NCBI RefSeq assembly: GCF_026619415.1
Contig: NZ_JAOVZR010000001.1
Coordinates: 1,240,001 to 1,304,000, forward strand
DNA: 64,000 nt
Reading direction: 5' to 3'
DNA from: Hoeflea algicola
Lineage (GTDB): Bacteria; Pseudomonadota; Alphaproteobacteria; Rhizobiales; Rhizobiaceae
Shown here: piece by piece, positions 51,662-60,863 of the stretch
Layout of the letters: every line of letters starts with the position of its first letter
How positions within the stretch are numbered: the first letter of the stretch is position 1
Notes under the pieces: model-generated
The model's input: only the letters and a program-made list of their open reading frames with translations
Databases searched by the model: none
Told to the model about the DNA's origin: nothing
Position numbers and translations under genes: made by a program

Positions 51662-52783
51662 ATGTCCGATACGGCTGAAGTACCTGCAGCAGACGAACGC
51701 ATCAAACAGACCCCGGCCTGGCGCAAGGCGCTGATCCGCCCCGAATTGGGTGGCATCTGCGGTACGGTGATCGTTTTTGTGTTGTTCGCCATTTTTGCCG
51801 GCGACAGCGGCATGTTCAATTCTCAGGGTATTCTCAACTGGTCGGTCGTCTCCGCCCAGTTCATGATCATCGCCGTAGGCGCCTGCCTGTTGATGATTGC
51901 CGGCGAATTCGACCTCTCGGTCGGCTCGATGATCGGCTTTGCCGGGATGATGATCGCGATATTCACGATCACCCTGGACTGGCCTGTCTGGCAGGCCATC
52001 GTCGTCACCTTCGCGCTGTGCATCGCCATTGGCGCACTCAACGGCTTCATTGTCGTGCGCACCGGCCTGCCGAGCTTCATCGTCACGCTGGCGTTTTTGT
52101 TCATCCTGCGCGGCTTCACCATCTACCTGCCGCAATTGATCGAGCGCAAAACCATCATCGGCGGCATCGACAAGGCGGCCGTGGGCGACTGGCTGGCGCC
52201 GGTGTTTGGCGGCAAAATCCTCTCGAGCCTGTTCACATGGCTAGGTGATTCCGGCATCATCGCCGTGTTCGAACGCGGTAACCGCGCCGGTCAGCCGGTG
52301 GTCGACGGCATTCCGATGTTGATCATCTGGGCTCTGGCGCTGGTGGCGTTCGGCCATTTCGTGCTCACCCGCACCAAATTCGGCAACTGGATCTTTGCAT
52401 CAGGCGGCGACGCCCAGGCCGCGCGCTATGTCGGCGTGCCGGTCAACCGCGTCAAAATCCTGATGTTCATGTTCACTGCCTTCTGCGCCTGCGTGTTTGC
52501 CACCTGCCAGGTGATGGAATTCGGCTCCGCCGGCGCCGACCGCGGACTGCTCAAGGAATTCGAGGCAATCATCGCGGTGGTCATCGGCGGCGCATTGCTG
52601 ACCGGCGGCTACGGCTCGGTGATCGGCGCAGCGCTTGGCGCACTGATCTTTGGAGTGGTTCAGCAAGGTCTGTTCTTCGCCAATGTCGAAAGCTCGCTGT
52701 TCCGGGTGTTCCTCGGCGTAATCCTGCTGTTTGCCGTGGTGCTCAACACCTATATCCGCCGCATGATCACAGGGGAGAGATGA
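51662..52783 (+). CDS. Sugar/inositol ABC transporter permease
   Basis: A 373-residue inner-membrane permease of the RbsC/FrcC/BPD_transp_2 type with about 8-10 helices. Landmarks are LLMIAGEFDLSVGSMIGFAG and the conserved cytosolic loop ASGGDAQAARYVGVPVNRVKI, which contacts the ATPase. It lies between the binding protein and the ATPase and probably works as a homodimer, since only one permease gene is present. The second half, FGSAGADRGLLKEFEAIIAVVIGG, is family typical. Substrate by context: inositol. Confidence 0.92.
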   Translation: MSDTAEVPAADERIKQTPAWRKALIRPELGGICGTVIVFVLFAIFAGDSGMFNSQGILNWSVVSAQFMIIAVGACLLMIAGEFDLSVGSMIGFAGMMIAIFTITLDWPVWQAIVVTFALCIAIGALNGFIVVRTGLPSFIVTLAFLFILRGFTIYLPQLIERKTIIGGIDKAAVGDWLAPVFGGKILSSLFTWLGDSGIIAVFERGNRAGQPVVDGIPMLIIWALALVAFGHFVLTRTKFGNWIFASGGDAQAARYVGVPVNRVKILMFMFTAFCACVFATCQVMEFGSAGADRGLLKEFEAIIAVVIGGALLTGGYGSVIGAALGALIFGVVQQGLFFANVESSLFRVFLGVILLFAVVLNTYIRRMITGER

Positions 52784-52784
52784 C

Positions 52785-53573
52785 ATGACCACAGACCACG
52801 CTCCCCTCATCGAGATGAAGAACATCGAGAAGCATTTCGGCTCGGTGATCGCACTCGCCGGCGTCTCGCTCGATATCTTTCCCGGCGAATGCCATTGCCT
52901 GCTCGGCGACAACGGTGCCGGCAAGTCGACCTTCATCAAGACCATGTCCGGCGTCCACAAACCGACCAAGGGCGATATCCTGTTTGAAGGCAAGCCGATG
53001 CATTTTGAAGATCCGCGCGACGCGATCTCGGCGGGAATCGCCACTGTCTACCAGGATCTGGCGATGATTCCGCTGATGTCAGTCAGCCGCAATTTCTTCA
53101 TGGGCAACGAGCCGGAAAATCGTTTGGGCCCGCTCAAGCTGTTCGACCATGAGTATGCCAACCGCATCACCATGGAAGAAATGGGCAAGATGGGCATTAA
53201 TTTGCGCGGCCCCGACCAAGCCGTCGGCACGCTCTCGGGCGGCGAACGCCAGACCGTGGCAATTGCCCGTGCGGTGCATTTCGGCGCCAAGGTGCTGATT
53301 CTCGATGAGCCGACCTCGGCGCTCGGTGTACGCCAGACGGCCAATGTGCTGGCCACCATCGACAAGGTGCGCAAACAGGGCATCGCCGTGGTTTTCATCA
53401 CCCACAATGTGCGCCATGCCATGGCCGTGGGCGACCGGTTCACCGTGCTCAACCGCGGCAAGACGCTCGGCACCGCCCAGCGCGGCCAGATCACGCCCGA
53501 TGAATTGCAGGACCTGATGGCTGGTGGTCAGGAAATGGTAGCGCTGGAAGGCTCACTCGGCGGCACCGTCTGA
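52785..53573 (+). CDS. Sugar/inositol ABC transporter ATP-binding protein
   Basis: A 262-residue ATPase with a single nucleotide-binding domain. Walker A is GDNGAGKSTFIK, the signature is LSGGERQTVAIARAV, and Walker B is VLILDEPTSALG. Most RbsA/MglA-type ATPases have two fused domains (about 500 aa); the single-domain form, as in FrcA, would work as a homodimer. Not truncated: it ends with a normal tail and a terminator. It starts 1 base after the permease stop. Confidence 0.93.
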   Translation: MTTDHAPLIEMKNIEKHFGSVIALAGVSLDIFPGECHCLLGDNGAGKSTFIKTMSGVHKPTKGDILFEGKPMHFEDPRDAISAGIATVYQDLAMIPLMSVSRNFFMGNEPENRLGPLKLFDHEYANRITMEEMGKMGINLRGPDQAVGTLSGGERQTVAIARAVHFGAKVLILDEPTSALGVRQTANVLATIDKVRKQGIAVVFITHNVRHAMAVGDRFTVLNRGKTLGTAQRGQITPDELQDLMAGGQEMVALEGSLGGTV

Positions 53574-53606
53574 TTTCCGCTTTCCAGCACCACCGCTGAT
53601 TCAGAG

Positions 53607-53634
53607 GCGCGTCGTCAGACGCGCTTTCATTTTT
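53607..53634 (+). terminator. Rho-independent terminator of the ABC operon
   Basis: The stem GCGCGTC (53607-53613) and GACGCGC (53618-53624) with loop GTCA is followed by TTTCATTTTT. It closes the substrate-binding/permease/ATPase operon. Confidence 0.85.
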
Positions 53635-53738
53635 GCAAATCTGAGCCTGTTTTTTCTGCAAATCGTACCATTTGGTCGTGGCATCGCGTTTCAAAGCTGC
53701 TTGTCACCGTTTTTTTCCACGGAAACGAGCCACCGCGC

Positions 53739-53796
53739 GTCACATGCGTGACATCTGCTCTTGCCATTTGTGACATCACACAGAATAGTCTGTGTG
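53739..53796. promoter_or_regulatory. Dyads and direct repeats upstream of phnD-like gene
   Basis: Three signals are packed within 60 bp, ending 45 bp before the phnD-like start. They are the inverted repeat GTCAC-ATGC-GTGAC (53739-53752), two direct copies of GTGACATC exactly 22 bp apart (53748 and 53770), and the perfect 20-bp dyad CACACAGA-ATAG-TCTGTGTG (53777-53796). Two helical turns between the direct repeats suit a dimeric activator. The TGTCAC repeats on the minus strand are reminiscent of Pho boxes but the spacing differs; binding by PhoB is only a possibility. Confidence 0.45.
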
Positions 53797-53840
53797 GGAA
53801 CGAAACAAAACGAAACTCGACGCGAAACCGGAGGAAGATC

Positions 53841-54818
53841 ATGAACCTTAAATCTGTATTGCTGAGCACCATCGCCGGCCTGGCCTTTACCATCGCCGCA
53901 CCGCTGGCTGCATCCGCACAGGATTGCGAGCGCGGCACGCTGGATGTGCGCTATTGCGATGTCGATGGCGATCTGGTCGCCGACACCCCGACCGATCCGG
54001 CCGAACTGATCGATCCCGATACGCTGATTTTTGCCTATACGCCGGTGGAAGACCCCGCCGTCTACAAGGAAGCCTGGTCGGATTTCCTGGTCCATATGGA
54101 AACGGTCACCGGCAAGAAGACGGTGTTCTTCCCGGTGCAGTCCAACGCTGCCCAGATCGAAGCCATGCGCTCGGGTCGTCTGCACATAGCCGGCTTCAAC
54201 ACCGGCTCCAATCCGCTCGCCGTCAACTGCGCCGGCTTCCACCCTTTCACCATCATGGCCTCGCTTGACGGCAATTTCGGCTACGAGATGGAGATCATCA
54301 CCTATCCCGGTTCGGGCATCGAAAAGGTCGAGGACATCAAGGGCAAGACCATGGCCTTTACCGCCGAAACATCGAATTCGGGCTTCAAGGCGCCGTCCGC
54401 ACTGCTCAAGGCCGAATATGGCATGGAATCGGGCCGCGATTTCGAACCGGCGTTTTCGGGCAAGCACGACAATTCGATCCTCGGCGTCGCCAACAAGGAT
54501 TACCCGGCCGCAGCCATTGCCAACTCGGTGATGAGCCGGATGATCGAGCGTGATGTGATCAAGGCTGACGAGGTCAAGACCATCTACAAGTCGGAAACCT
54601 TCCCGACCACCGGTTTCGGCGTTGTCTACAATCTCAAGCCGGAACTGCAGGAAAAGATCAAGGAAGCCTTCTTCACCTTCCCCTGGGAAGGTTCGTCGCT
54701 GCAGAAGGAATTCGAAAAGTCCAACGAAGGCCAGTTCCTGGAAATGAACTACAAGGATTTCTGGAACGTGGTCCGCAAGATCGATACCGCCAATGGTGTA
54801 CAATACACCTGCGGTTGA
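53841..54818 (+). CDS. phnD: PhnD-type phosphate/phosphonate ABC transporter substrate-binding protein
   Basis: A 325-residue periplasmic protein with a signal peptide (MNLKSVLLSTIAGLAFTIAA, cut after ASA) and the PhnD-like fold: LIFAYTPVEDPAVYKEAWSD, VFFPVQSNAAQIEAMRSGR, HIAGFNTGSNPLAVNCAGF, TAETSNSGFKAPSALLK. An unusual short acidic segment near residues 35-48 (CDVDGDLVADTPTDP) looks like a calcium-loop (D-x-D-G-D). PhnD-type proteins bind phosphonates, phosphite or phosphate esters; no phn lyase genes are present here, so the ligand is open. The ATG at 53841 has GGAGGAAG upstream. A strong terminator follows within the operon, which would give more binding protein than transporter. Confidence 0.83.
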   Translation: MNLKSVLLSTIAGLAFTIAAPLAASAQDCERGTLDVRYCDVDGDLVADTPTDPAELIDPDTLIFAYTPVEDPAVYKEAWSDFLVHMETVTGKKTVFFPVQSNAAQIEAMRSGRLHIAGFNTGSNPLAVNCAGFHPFTIMASLDGNFGYEMEIITYPGSGIEKVEDIKGKTMAFTAETSNSGFKAPSALLKAEYGMESGRDFEPAFSGKHDNSILGVANKDYPAAAIANSVMSRMIERDVIKADEVKTIYKSETFPTTGFGVVYNLKPELQEKIKEAFFTFPWEGSSLQKEFEKSNEGQFLEMNYKDFWNVVRKIDTANGVQYTCG

Positions 54819-54829
54819 TCCCTGCCCTC

Positions 54830-54862
54830 GACGCCGCGCCACCCCCGGCGCGGCGTCTTTTT
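54830..54862 (+). terminator. Internal terminator between phnD and phnC
   Basis: An 11-bp GC-rich stem GACGCCGCGCC/GGCGCGGCGTC (54830-54840 with 54847-54857) precedes a TTTTT run. It probably lets through only part of transcription, giving an excess of the periplasmic binding protein over the membrane parts. Confidence 0.85.
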
Positions 54863-54882
54863 ACCTGATATGACGGGGCCTC

Positions 54883-55683
54883 ATGCTCGAACTCAAGAAA
54901 CTGACCAAGACCTATCGCACCGGCGACAAGGCCCTCCACGAGGTTGACCTGACCATTCCCAAGGGTCAGGTGCTGGCGTTGATCGGCCCATCCGGCGCCG
55001 GCAAGTCGACCCTCATTCGCTGCATCAACCGCTTGGTGCCGCCAACTTCCGGCAGCGTCATCCTCGACGGTGTCGATGTGACCGCGCTGGGATCGACCGG
55101 CTTGCGCAAGATGCGCCGCAAGATGGGCATGATCTTCCAGGAATACGCGCTGGTAGAGCGGCTGACGGTGATGGAGAACGTGTTGTCGGGCCGGCTTGGT
55201 TATGTCGGCTTCTGGCGCTCGTTTCTGCGTAAATACCCGCAATCAGACATCGACGAGGCGTTTCGCCTGCTCGACCGCGTCGGGTTGCTGGCGATGGCCG
55301 ACAAACGCGCTGATGAGCTTTCCGGCGGCCAGCGCCAGCGCGTCGGCATCGCCCGTGCCTTGATCCAGGATCCGCGGCTTCTGCTGGTTGACGAACCAAC
55401 CGCTTCGCTCGATCCCAAGACCTCGCGGCAAATCATGAGGCTGATCTGCGAATTGTGCGCCGAGCGCGACCTTGCCGCCGTCATCAACATTCACGACGTG
55501 GCGCTGGCACAGATGTTCGTCGAGCGCATTGTCGGGCTCAAGGCCGGTGAACTGGCGTTTGACGGCAAGCCCACCGACATGACCGAAGACGTACTCACCA
55601 GCATCTATGGCGAAGAGGACTGGCACGCGACCATCCGCAACGTCGATGACGAGGACGCCGACCCCGTGGAACCGGTGCTATGA
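54883..55683 (+). CDS. phnC: PhnC-type ABC transporter ATP-binding protein
   Basis: A 266-residue ATPase. Walker A is [17 protein letters not shown], the signature is [15 protein letters not shown], and Walker B is [12 protein letters not shown]. The [20 protein letters not shown] start is typical of PhnC. It overlaps the first permease by the ATGA junction and comes 20 bp after the internal terminator. It energises uptake of the ligand bound by PhnD. Confidence 0.92.
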   Translation: MLELKKLTKTYRTGDKALHEVDLTIPKGQVLALIGPSGAGKSTLIRCINRLVPPTSGSVILDGVDVTALGSTGLRKMRRKMGMIFQEYALVERLTVMENVLSGRLGYVGFWRSFLRKYPQSDIDEAFRLLDRVGLLAMADKRADELSGGQRQRVGIARALIQDPRLLLVDEPTASLDPKTSRQIMRLICELCAERDLAAVINIHDVALAQMFVERIVGLKAGELAFDGKPTDMTEDVLTSIYGEEDWHATIRNVDDEDADPVEPVL

Positions 55684-56495
55684 CGACGGTGACGCTGGAC
55701 GAACGGCTCGGCACCGGCTGGACCAAGCCGCCGCTGATCCCCAACCCGGTCCTGCGCTGGGGCCTATTGATTGGCGCGCTGATCTATATCGTGCTGGCGG
55801 TCAGCTCCATCGATGTCAACTGGTCGCGCGTTGCCGAAGGCATGAGCCGCGGCTGGGCCTTCGTCACAGCGTTCTTCAATCCCGATTTCGTTTCCCGCGG
55901 CGGCGACATCTGGGACGGCATCCTCGAAAGCATCATCATTACCATCACCTCGACCGTGGTCGGCATCGCCATTTCGATCCCGATCGGGCTTGGTGCGGCG
56001 CGCAATATCGCGCCGTTGCCGGTCTATCTGGTCTGCCGCGGGATCGTTGCGCTGTCGCGCGCACTCAACGAGATCATTGTCGCCATCCTGCTGGTGGCGA
56101 TCTTCGGCTTCGGCCCGCTGGCGGGCTTCCTCACGCTGTCGTTTGCCACCATCGGCTTCCTGTCGAAATTGCTGGCTGAAGACATCGAGGAAATGGACAA
56201 GGTGCAGGGTGAAGCAATCCGCGCCACCGGCTCATCCTGGCTGCAATGGATCAATTATGGCGTCCAGCCACAGGTAATGCCGCGGCTGATCGGCCTGTCG
56301 ATGTACCGGCTCGACATCAATTTCCGCGAATCCGCGGTGCTGGGCCTGGTCGGCGCCGGCGGCATCGGCGCAACGCTGAACACCGCTTTCGACCGTTATG
56401 AATTCGATACCGCCGCGGCTATCCTGCTGATCATCATCGTGACGGTGATGGTGCTGGAATACCTTTCCGGCGTCATCCGGGCAAAGGTGCAATAA
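55680..56495 (+). CDS. phnE: PhnE-type ABC transporter permease 1
   Basis: A 271-residue permease with about six helices and the BPD_transp_1 EAA-like loop ([20 protein letters not shown]) near residues 175-200. It ends with a TAATG overlap with the second permease. Sequences such as [20 protein letters not shown] are PhnE-specific. Together with the next gene it forms a heterodimeric channel. Confidence 0.92.
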   Translation: MTTVTLDERLGTGWTKPPLIPNPVLRWGLLIGALIYIVLAVSSIDVNWSRVAEGMSRGWAFVTAFFNPDFVSRGGDIWDGILESIIITITSTVVGIAISIPIGLGAARNIAPLPVYLVCRGIVALSRALNEIIVAILLVAIFGFGPLAGFLTLSFATIGFLSKLLAEDIEEMDKVQGEAIRATGSSWLQWINYGVQPQVMPRLIGLSMYRLDINFRESAVLGLVGAGGIGATLNTAFDRYEFDTAAAILLIIIVTVMVLEYLSGVIRAKVQ

Positions 56496-57313
56496 TGCCG
56501 GTATCAACTGACGCAAAGGGCGCCAAGGTCTGGCAATTGCGCAATCGCAACCAGACGATTTCCCGTTGGGCTGCCTATCTCGCCGCCGTCGCCATCTTCA
56601 TGTGGTGCTGGCAGCGGATTTCCGAGGCCACCACCTGGTTCTTCGTCTGGGATGCGCCGCGCATTGCCGCCGATATCGGTGGCCGCGCCATGCCGCCGCG
56701 CTGGTCCTACATGGACAAATTGTGGGGCCCGCTGTGGGACACGCTCAACATGGCCACGCTTGGCACCATGCTGGCGCTGGTGATGGCGGTGCCGGTGGCT
56801 TTCCTGGCGGCGCGCAACACCACGCCAAGCGCGCTGTTCATCAGGCCGGTGGCGCTGTTCATCATTGTCGCCACCCGCTCGATCAACTCGCTGATCTGGG
56901 CGCTGCTGCTGGTCGCCGTGATCGGACCCGGGGTATTTGCCGGTCTGATGGCGATTGCCTTCCGCTCAATCGGTTTTTGCGCCAAGCTTCTGTATGAGGC
57001 GATCGAGGAAATCGACGAAAAACAGGTCGAGGCGATCACCGCCACGGGCGCCAGCCGCTGGCAAGTGATGGCTTACGGTATCGTGCCGCAGGTCATGCCC
57101 GCCTTTGCCGGCATCAGCGTGTTCCGGTGGGATATCAACATCCGTGAATCCACCGTGCTGGGCCTCGTCGGCGCCGGCGGCATCGGACTGCAATTGCAGT
57201 CCTCGCTCAATACGCTGGCCTGGCCGCAGGTAACGCTGATCCTGCTGGTGATCCTGGGTGCCGTGGTGATCGGCGAATGGATCTCGGCAAAAGTACGTGG
57301 AGCCATCATTTGA
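56495..57313 (+). CDS. phnE: PhnE-type ABC transporter permease 2
   Basis: A 272-residue paralogue of the preceding permease. The EAA loop is AITATGASRWQVMAYGIVPQ and the tail [20 protein letters not shown]. Two different PhnE subunits rather than one imply a heterodimer. It overlaps the preceding gene by one base (TAATG), and the HAD gene starts inside its stop codon (TTGA). Confidence 0.92.
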   Translation: MPVSTDAKGAKVWQLRNRNQTISRWAAYLAAVAIFMWCWQRISEATTWFFVWDAPRIAADIGGRAMPPRWSYMDKLWGPLWDTLNMATLGTMLALVMAVPVAFLAARNTTPSALFIRPVALFIIVATRSINSLIWALLLVAVIGPGVFAGLMAIAFRSIGFCAKLLYEAIEEIDEKQVEAITATGASRWQVMAYGIVPQVMPAFAGISVFRWDINIRESTVLGLVGAGGIGLQLQSSLNTLAWPQVTLILLVILGAVVIGEWISAKVRGAII

Positions 57314-58233
57314 GCACCGGCGCCAACGTCATCCGCGACCAGGGCCCCGATCTGGCGTTCCGCGAATATGAAGCGGTGCGCCACCGGCTGCCCTCAACCC
57401 GTCCGCCCGCTTCATCCGAGCGTGCAGCCGATCTCGACGCCATCGCCGATCAGTTCGACGTGTTCCTGCTCGATGCCTTCGGCGTGCTCAATATCGGCGA
57501 AACCGCCATCCCCGGCGTCGTCGAGCGCGTTGCAGGCCTGCGCCAGCGCGGCAAGCAGGTGATGGTGGTCACCAACGCCGCCGGCTATCCCTCAAGCGTG
57601 CTTCATGCCCGCTACAAACGCCTGGGCTACACTTTCGATGAGGCCGACGTGGTGTCGAGCCGGATGGCGTTGCTCGCGGGCCTCGGCGCTCATCCCGCCC
57701 ATAAATGGGGAATGGTGGCCGCCCCGAAATTCGGCCCCGAAGAGCTCCCCGAAGGCGCGCATTTTCTCGAGGACGACGCCCTCGCCTACGCCCAGGCCGA
57801 AGGCTTTCTGATGCTCGGTGCCTCGGCCTGGAGCGAGGCCCGGCAGACGCTGTTTGAACAGGCGATGAAGGATCATCCGCGCCAGATTCTGGTCGGCAAT
57901 CCTGACATTGTTGCCCCGGTGGAAAACGGGCTGTCGCGCGAGCCCGGCCATTACGCCCACCGCCTGGCCGACGCCACCGGCGCGGAACCGGTATTTTACG
58001 GCAAGCCGTTCCCGGCGATCTTCGACCTGGCCCGCGAGCGCATCCGTCCAGGCACGCCTGACGAACGCGTGGTGATGGTCGGCGACACGCTGCACACCGA
58101 CATCCTCGGTGGCCAGGCCGCAGGTTTCCGCACCGCGCTGATCCAGGGGTATGGTTTTTTCGACGGCCATGATCCGGCAGATTTTATCGCCCGGTCCGGC
58201 ATCATTCCGGATTTCATTCTCGAACGGCCTTGA
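57310..58233 (+). CDS. HAD-IIA-family phosphatase coupled to the PhnCDE transporter
   Basis: A 307-residue HAD-superfamily hydrolase of class IIA (NagD-like, related to the TIGR01459 group). Motif I is VFLLDAFGVLNIGE (nucleophile Asp), motif II VVTNAAGYPS, with a large cap between motifs II and III (about 100-210). Motif III includes the Lys of YGKPFPAIF, and motif IV is VMVGDTLHTDILGGQAAG. I chose the TTG at 57310, which overlaps the upstream TGA; other starts lie within the permease. Coupling to a PhnCDE-type importer suggests it removes phosphate from the imported compound. The compound is unknown; given the neighbours, an inositol or sugar phosphate ester is a possibility. Confidence 0.82.
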   Translation: MSTGANVIRDQGPDLAFREYEAVRHRLPSTRPPASSERAADLDAIADQFDVFLLDAFGVLNIGETAIPGVVERVAGLRQRGKQVMVVTNAAGYPSSVLHARYKRLGYTFDEADVVSSRMALLAGLGAHPAHKWGMVAAPKFGPEELPEGAHFLEDDALAYAQAEGFLMLGASAWSEARQTLFEQAMKDHPRQILVGNPDIVAPVENGLSREPGHYAHRLADATGAEPVFYGKPFPAIFDLARERIRPGTPDERVVMVGDTLHTDILGGQAAGFRTALIQGYGFFDGHDPADFIARSGIIPDFILERP

Positions 58234-58260
58234 GCAATCGGTCGTCTGCAATCGGCCGGA

Positions 58261-58271
58261 TGCAACCGGTT
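58261..58271. promoter_or_regulatory. Partial match to the LacI-type operator
   Basis: TGCAACCGGTT matches 11 of the operator's 18 bases, with the right half lost (TTCC instead of GCAA). It lies 150 bp before ppsA, in the gap after the HAD gene. It may be a weak site of the LacI regulator or chance. Confidence 0.25.
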
Positions 58272-58414
58272 TTCCACAGCTGGAAATTTCCCGGTTCGGA
58301 GCATGTCCCTCATCCGATTTTCAATCAATTGACCCACGTCAACGCGGGAAGCCTTACGCTTGCCTACAAGAAGGTCTGGTTCAGTCTTGTCCAGAAATCT
58401 TGCGGGAGCGTCTC

Positions 58415-60853
58415 ATGTCGAAAGCCAACAGACACGTCATCTGGTTCGAAGATCTCTCACGCGGCGATGTCGCTCTGGTGGGGGGCAAGAACTCCTCGCT
58501 GGGCGAAATGGTGCAACAACTGGGCAGCAAAGGCATTGACGTGCCACCCGGCTTCGCCACCACGTCGGATGCCTTCCGCGCCTTCATCAAGGCCAACAAT
58601 CTCAATGATGTGATCGCCGAGGCGATGGAGAAGCTCGAAAGCGGCAAGCGTACGCTGGCCGAAACCGGCAAGGCCGTTCGCGCGGCAATTGCCGAGGGTG
58701 ACTTTCCCGACGACATCCGCGACGCGATCCTCTCGGCCTACCGCGAACTGGGCGAGCGCACCGGCAAGGCCGAGCTTTCCGTCGCTGTCCGCTCCAGCGC
58801 CACTGCCGAGGATCTGCCCGACGCCAGTTTCGCCGGCCAGCAGGAAACCTTTCTCAATGTCCGTGGTGAAACGGCGCTGCTGTCCACTTGCCGGCGCTGC
58901 TATGCCTCGCTGTTTACCGACCGGGCAATCACCTACCGCAAGATCCAGGGTTTCGACCACAATCAGGTGGCACTGTCGATCGGCGTGCAGCTAATGGTCC
59001 GCTCCGACATCGGCGGCTCAGGTGTGATGTTCTCCATCGACACAGAATCCGGTTTCGATAAAGTGGTATTGATCAACGCTGCCTGGGGTCTGGGCGAGAA
59101 CGTCGTGCAAGGTGCCGTGACGCCTGATGAGTACGAGGTGTTCAAGCCGCTTCTCGACCAGCCCGGCCTCAAGCCGATTGTCGAGAAGACCTGCGGCGCC
59201 AAGGAGATCAAGATGATCTACGCCGGCACCGAGGGCGGCGAAACCAAGAATGTGCCAACCTCGAAGGCTGAACGCGGCGCCTATGTGCTCTCGGACGAGG
59301 AAATTCTCGAACTCGCCCGTCAGGCGACGACCATCGAAAAACATTACGGCCAGCCGATGGACATGGAATGGGCCAAGGATGGCGACACCGGCAAGCTCTA
59401 TATCGTTCAGGCGCGGCCGGAGACCGTGCAATCGCGCGCCGATGTCACGGCGCTCAAATCATACACCATCAAGAAGACCGGAAAGACCCTGATTACCGGC
59501 CTCAGCGTCGGTGCTGCGGTCAAGGCCGGCCGGGTCTGCCTGATCGAGAACGTCAAGGACATCGACAAGTTTGTCGACGGCTCGATCCTGGTGACATCGA
59601 CCACCGACCCGGACTGGGTGCCGATCATGAAACGCGCGGCGGCGATCGTCACCGACCACGGCGGACGAACCTCGCATGCAGCCATCGTCAGCCGCGAACT
59701 CGGCCTTCCCGCGATCGTCGGCACCGGCAATGCCACCCAGATCCTGCACGACCAGCAGGAAGTCACCATTTCCTGCGCCGGTGGGGAGGATGGCGTGGTC
59801 TATGAGGGCATCGCCGAGTATGAAGTCGAGGATGTGCGCCTCGATCATGTGCCAGCCACCAAGACCCGTATCATGCTCAATCTCGCCGATCCGTCAGCAG
59901 CGTTTCGCTGGTGGCGTCTGCCCGCCGATGGTGTTGGGTTGGCGCGGATGGAGTTCGTGGTCAACTCCGCCGTTCAGGTCCACCCGATGGCGCTGGTGCA
60001 TTACGACACGCTCAAGGATGAGGACGCCAAGGCAAAAATCGCCGAGCTGACCCGGCGCTACGAAAACAAGAGCGACTATTTTGTCGAGACGCTCGCGCGC
60101 GGCTTGTCGCGCATCGCCGCCGTCGCTTACCCCAAGCCGGCGATCGTGCGAATGAGCGATTTCAAGACCAATGAATATGCCGAGCTGTTGGGCGGCCGCG
60201 CCTTCGAACCCAACGAAGAAAACCCGATGATCGGCTTTCGCGGCGCCTCGCGCTATTACAACGAGCGCTACCGGGCGGGCTTCGCGCTCGAATGCAAAGC
60301 CATCAAGATGCTGCGCGAGGAGATGGGCTTTGACAATGTCGTGGTCATGATCCCGTTCTGCCGCTCGCCCGACGAGGCCAGCAAGGTGCTCGCCGTGATG
60401 GCCGAGAATGGCCTCAAGCGCGGCGAAAACGGGCTTGAAGTCTATGTCATGGGCGAGATCCCGGCCAACGTCATCCGCGCCGCCGAATTCGCCGAAAGCT
60501 TCGATGGTTTCTCCATCGGCTCCAACGACCTGACCCAGCTCACACTTGGCGTCGATCGCGATTCCGGCGAACTGGCCGATCTGTTCAGCGAAAGCGATCC
60601 AGCGGTGATCTGGATGATCGAAACGCTGATTGCGCGTGCCCATGAGGCCGGCGCAAAGGTCGGGTTGTGCGGTCAGGCGCCGTCCAACAACCCCGCCTTT
60701 GCCAAGCTGCTGGTGCAGGCCGGCATCGACAGCATTTCGGTCTCACCCGACAGTTTTGTCGCGGTCAAGGAAAACGTGGCGGAGGCGGAAAAACCGGGCA
60801 ATAATTGCCGGCCCGCCATCGTCGGGATTGAACACATCCCGCCCTCCATGTGA
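58415..60853 (+). CDS. ppsA: Phosphoenolpyruvate synthase
   Basis: An 812-residue enzyme forming PEP from pyruvate and ATP, for gluconeogenesis. It has the N-terminal ATP-binding domain (LSRGDVALVGGKNSSLGEM, AVRSSATAEDLPDASFAGQQ), the central phosphohistidine domain with His421 in DHGGRTSHAAIVS, and the C-terminal PEP/pyruvate barrel (IGSNDLTQLTLGVDRD, GLCGQAPSN). Length and His421 position match E. coli PpsA. The ATG at 58415 follows GGGAGC. Rhizobia usually rely on PpdK and Pck, so PpsA is an addition. It is 10 bp from pfkB, so the two are one operon. Confidence 0.94.
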   Translation: MSKANRHVIWFEDLSRGDVALVGGKNSSLGEMVQQLGSKGIDVPPGFATTSDAFRAFIKANNLNDVIAEAMEKLESGKRTLAETGKAVRAAIAEGDFPDDIRDAILSAYRELGERTGKAELSVAVRSSATAEDLPDASFAGQQETFLNVRGETALLSTCRRCYASLFTDRAITYRKIQGFDHNQVALSIGVQLMVRSDIGGSGVMFSIDTESGFDKVVLINAAWGLGENVVQGAVTPDEYEVFKPLLDQPGLKPIVEKTCGAKEIKMIYAGTEGGETKNVPTSKAERGAYVLSDEEILELARQATTIEKHYGQPMDMEWAKDGDTGKLYIVQARPETVQSRADVTALKSYTIKKTGKTLITGLSVGAAVKAGRVCLIENVKDIDKFVDGSILVTSTTDPDWVPIMKRAAAIVTDHGGRTSHAAIVSRELGLPAIVGTGNATQILHDQQEVTISCAGGEDGVVYEGIAEYEVEDVRLDHVPATKTRIMLNLADPSAAFRWWRLPADGVGLARMEFVVNSAVQVHPMALVHYDTLKDEDAKAKIAELTRRYENKSDYFVETLARGLSRIAAVAYPKPAIVRMSDFKTNEYAELLGGRAFEPNEENPMIGFRGASRYYNERYRAGFALECKAIKMLREEMGFDNVVVMIPFCRSPDEASKVLAVMAENGLKRGENGLEVYVMGEIPANVIRAAEFAESFDGFSIGSNDLTQLTLGVDRDSGELADLFSESDPAVIWMIETLIARAHEAGAKVGLCGQAPSNNPAFAKLLVQAGIDSISVSPDSFVAVKENVAEAEKPGNNCRPAIVGIEHIPPSM

Positions 60854-60863
60854 TGGTCCGAAC

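Noticed and set aside
50637..53573. Fructose (FrcBCA) transporter as the first choice of function
   Set aside because: The single-domain ATPase resembles FrcA, but the shared operator with the inositol genes makes inositol the better reading. Kept as an alternative.
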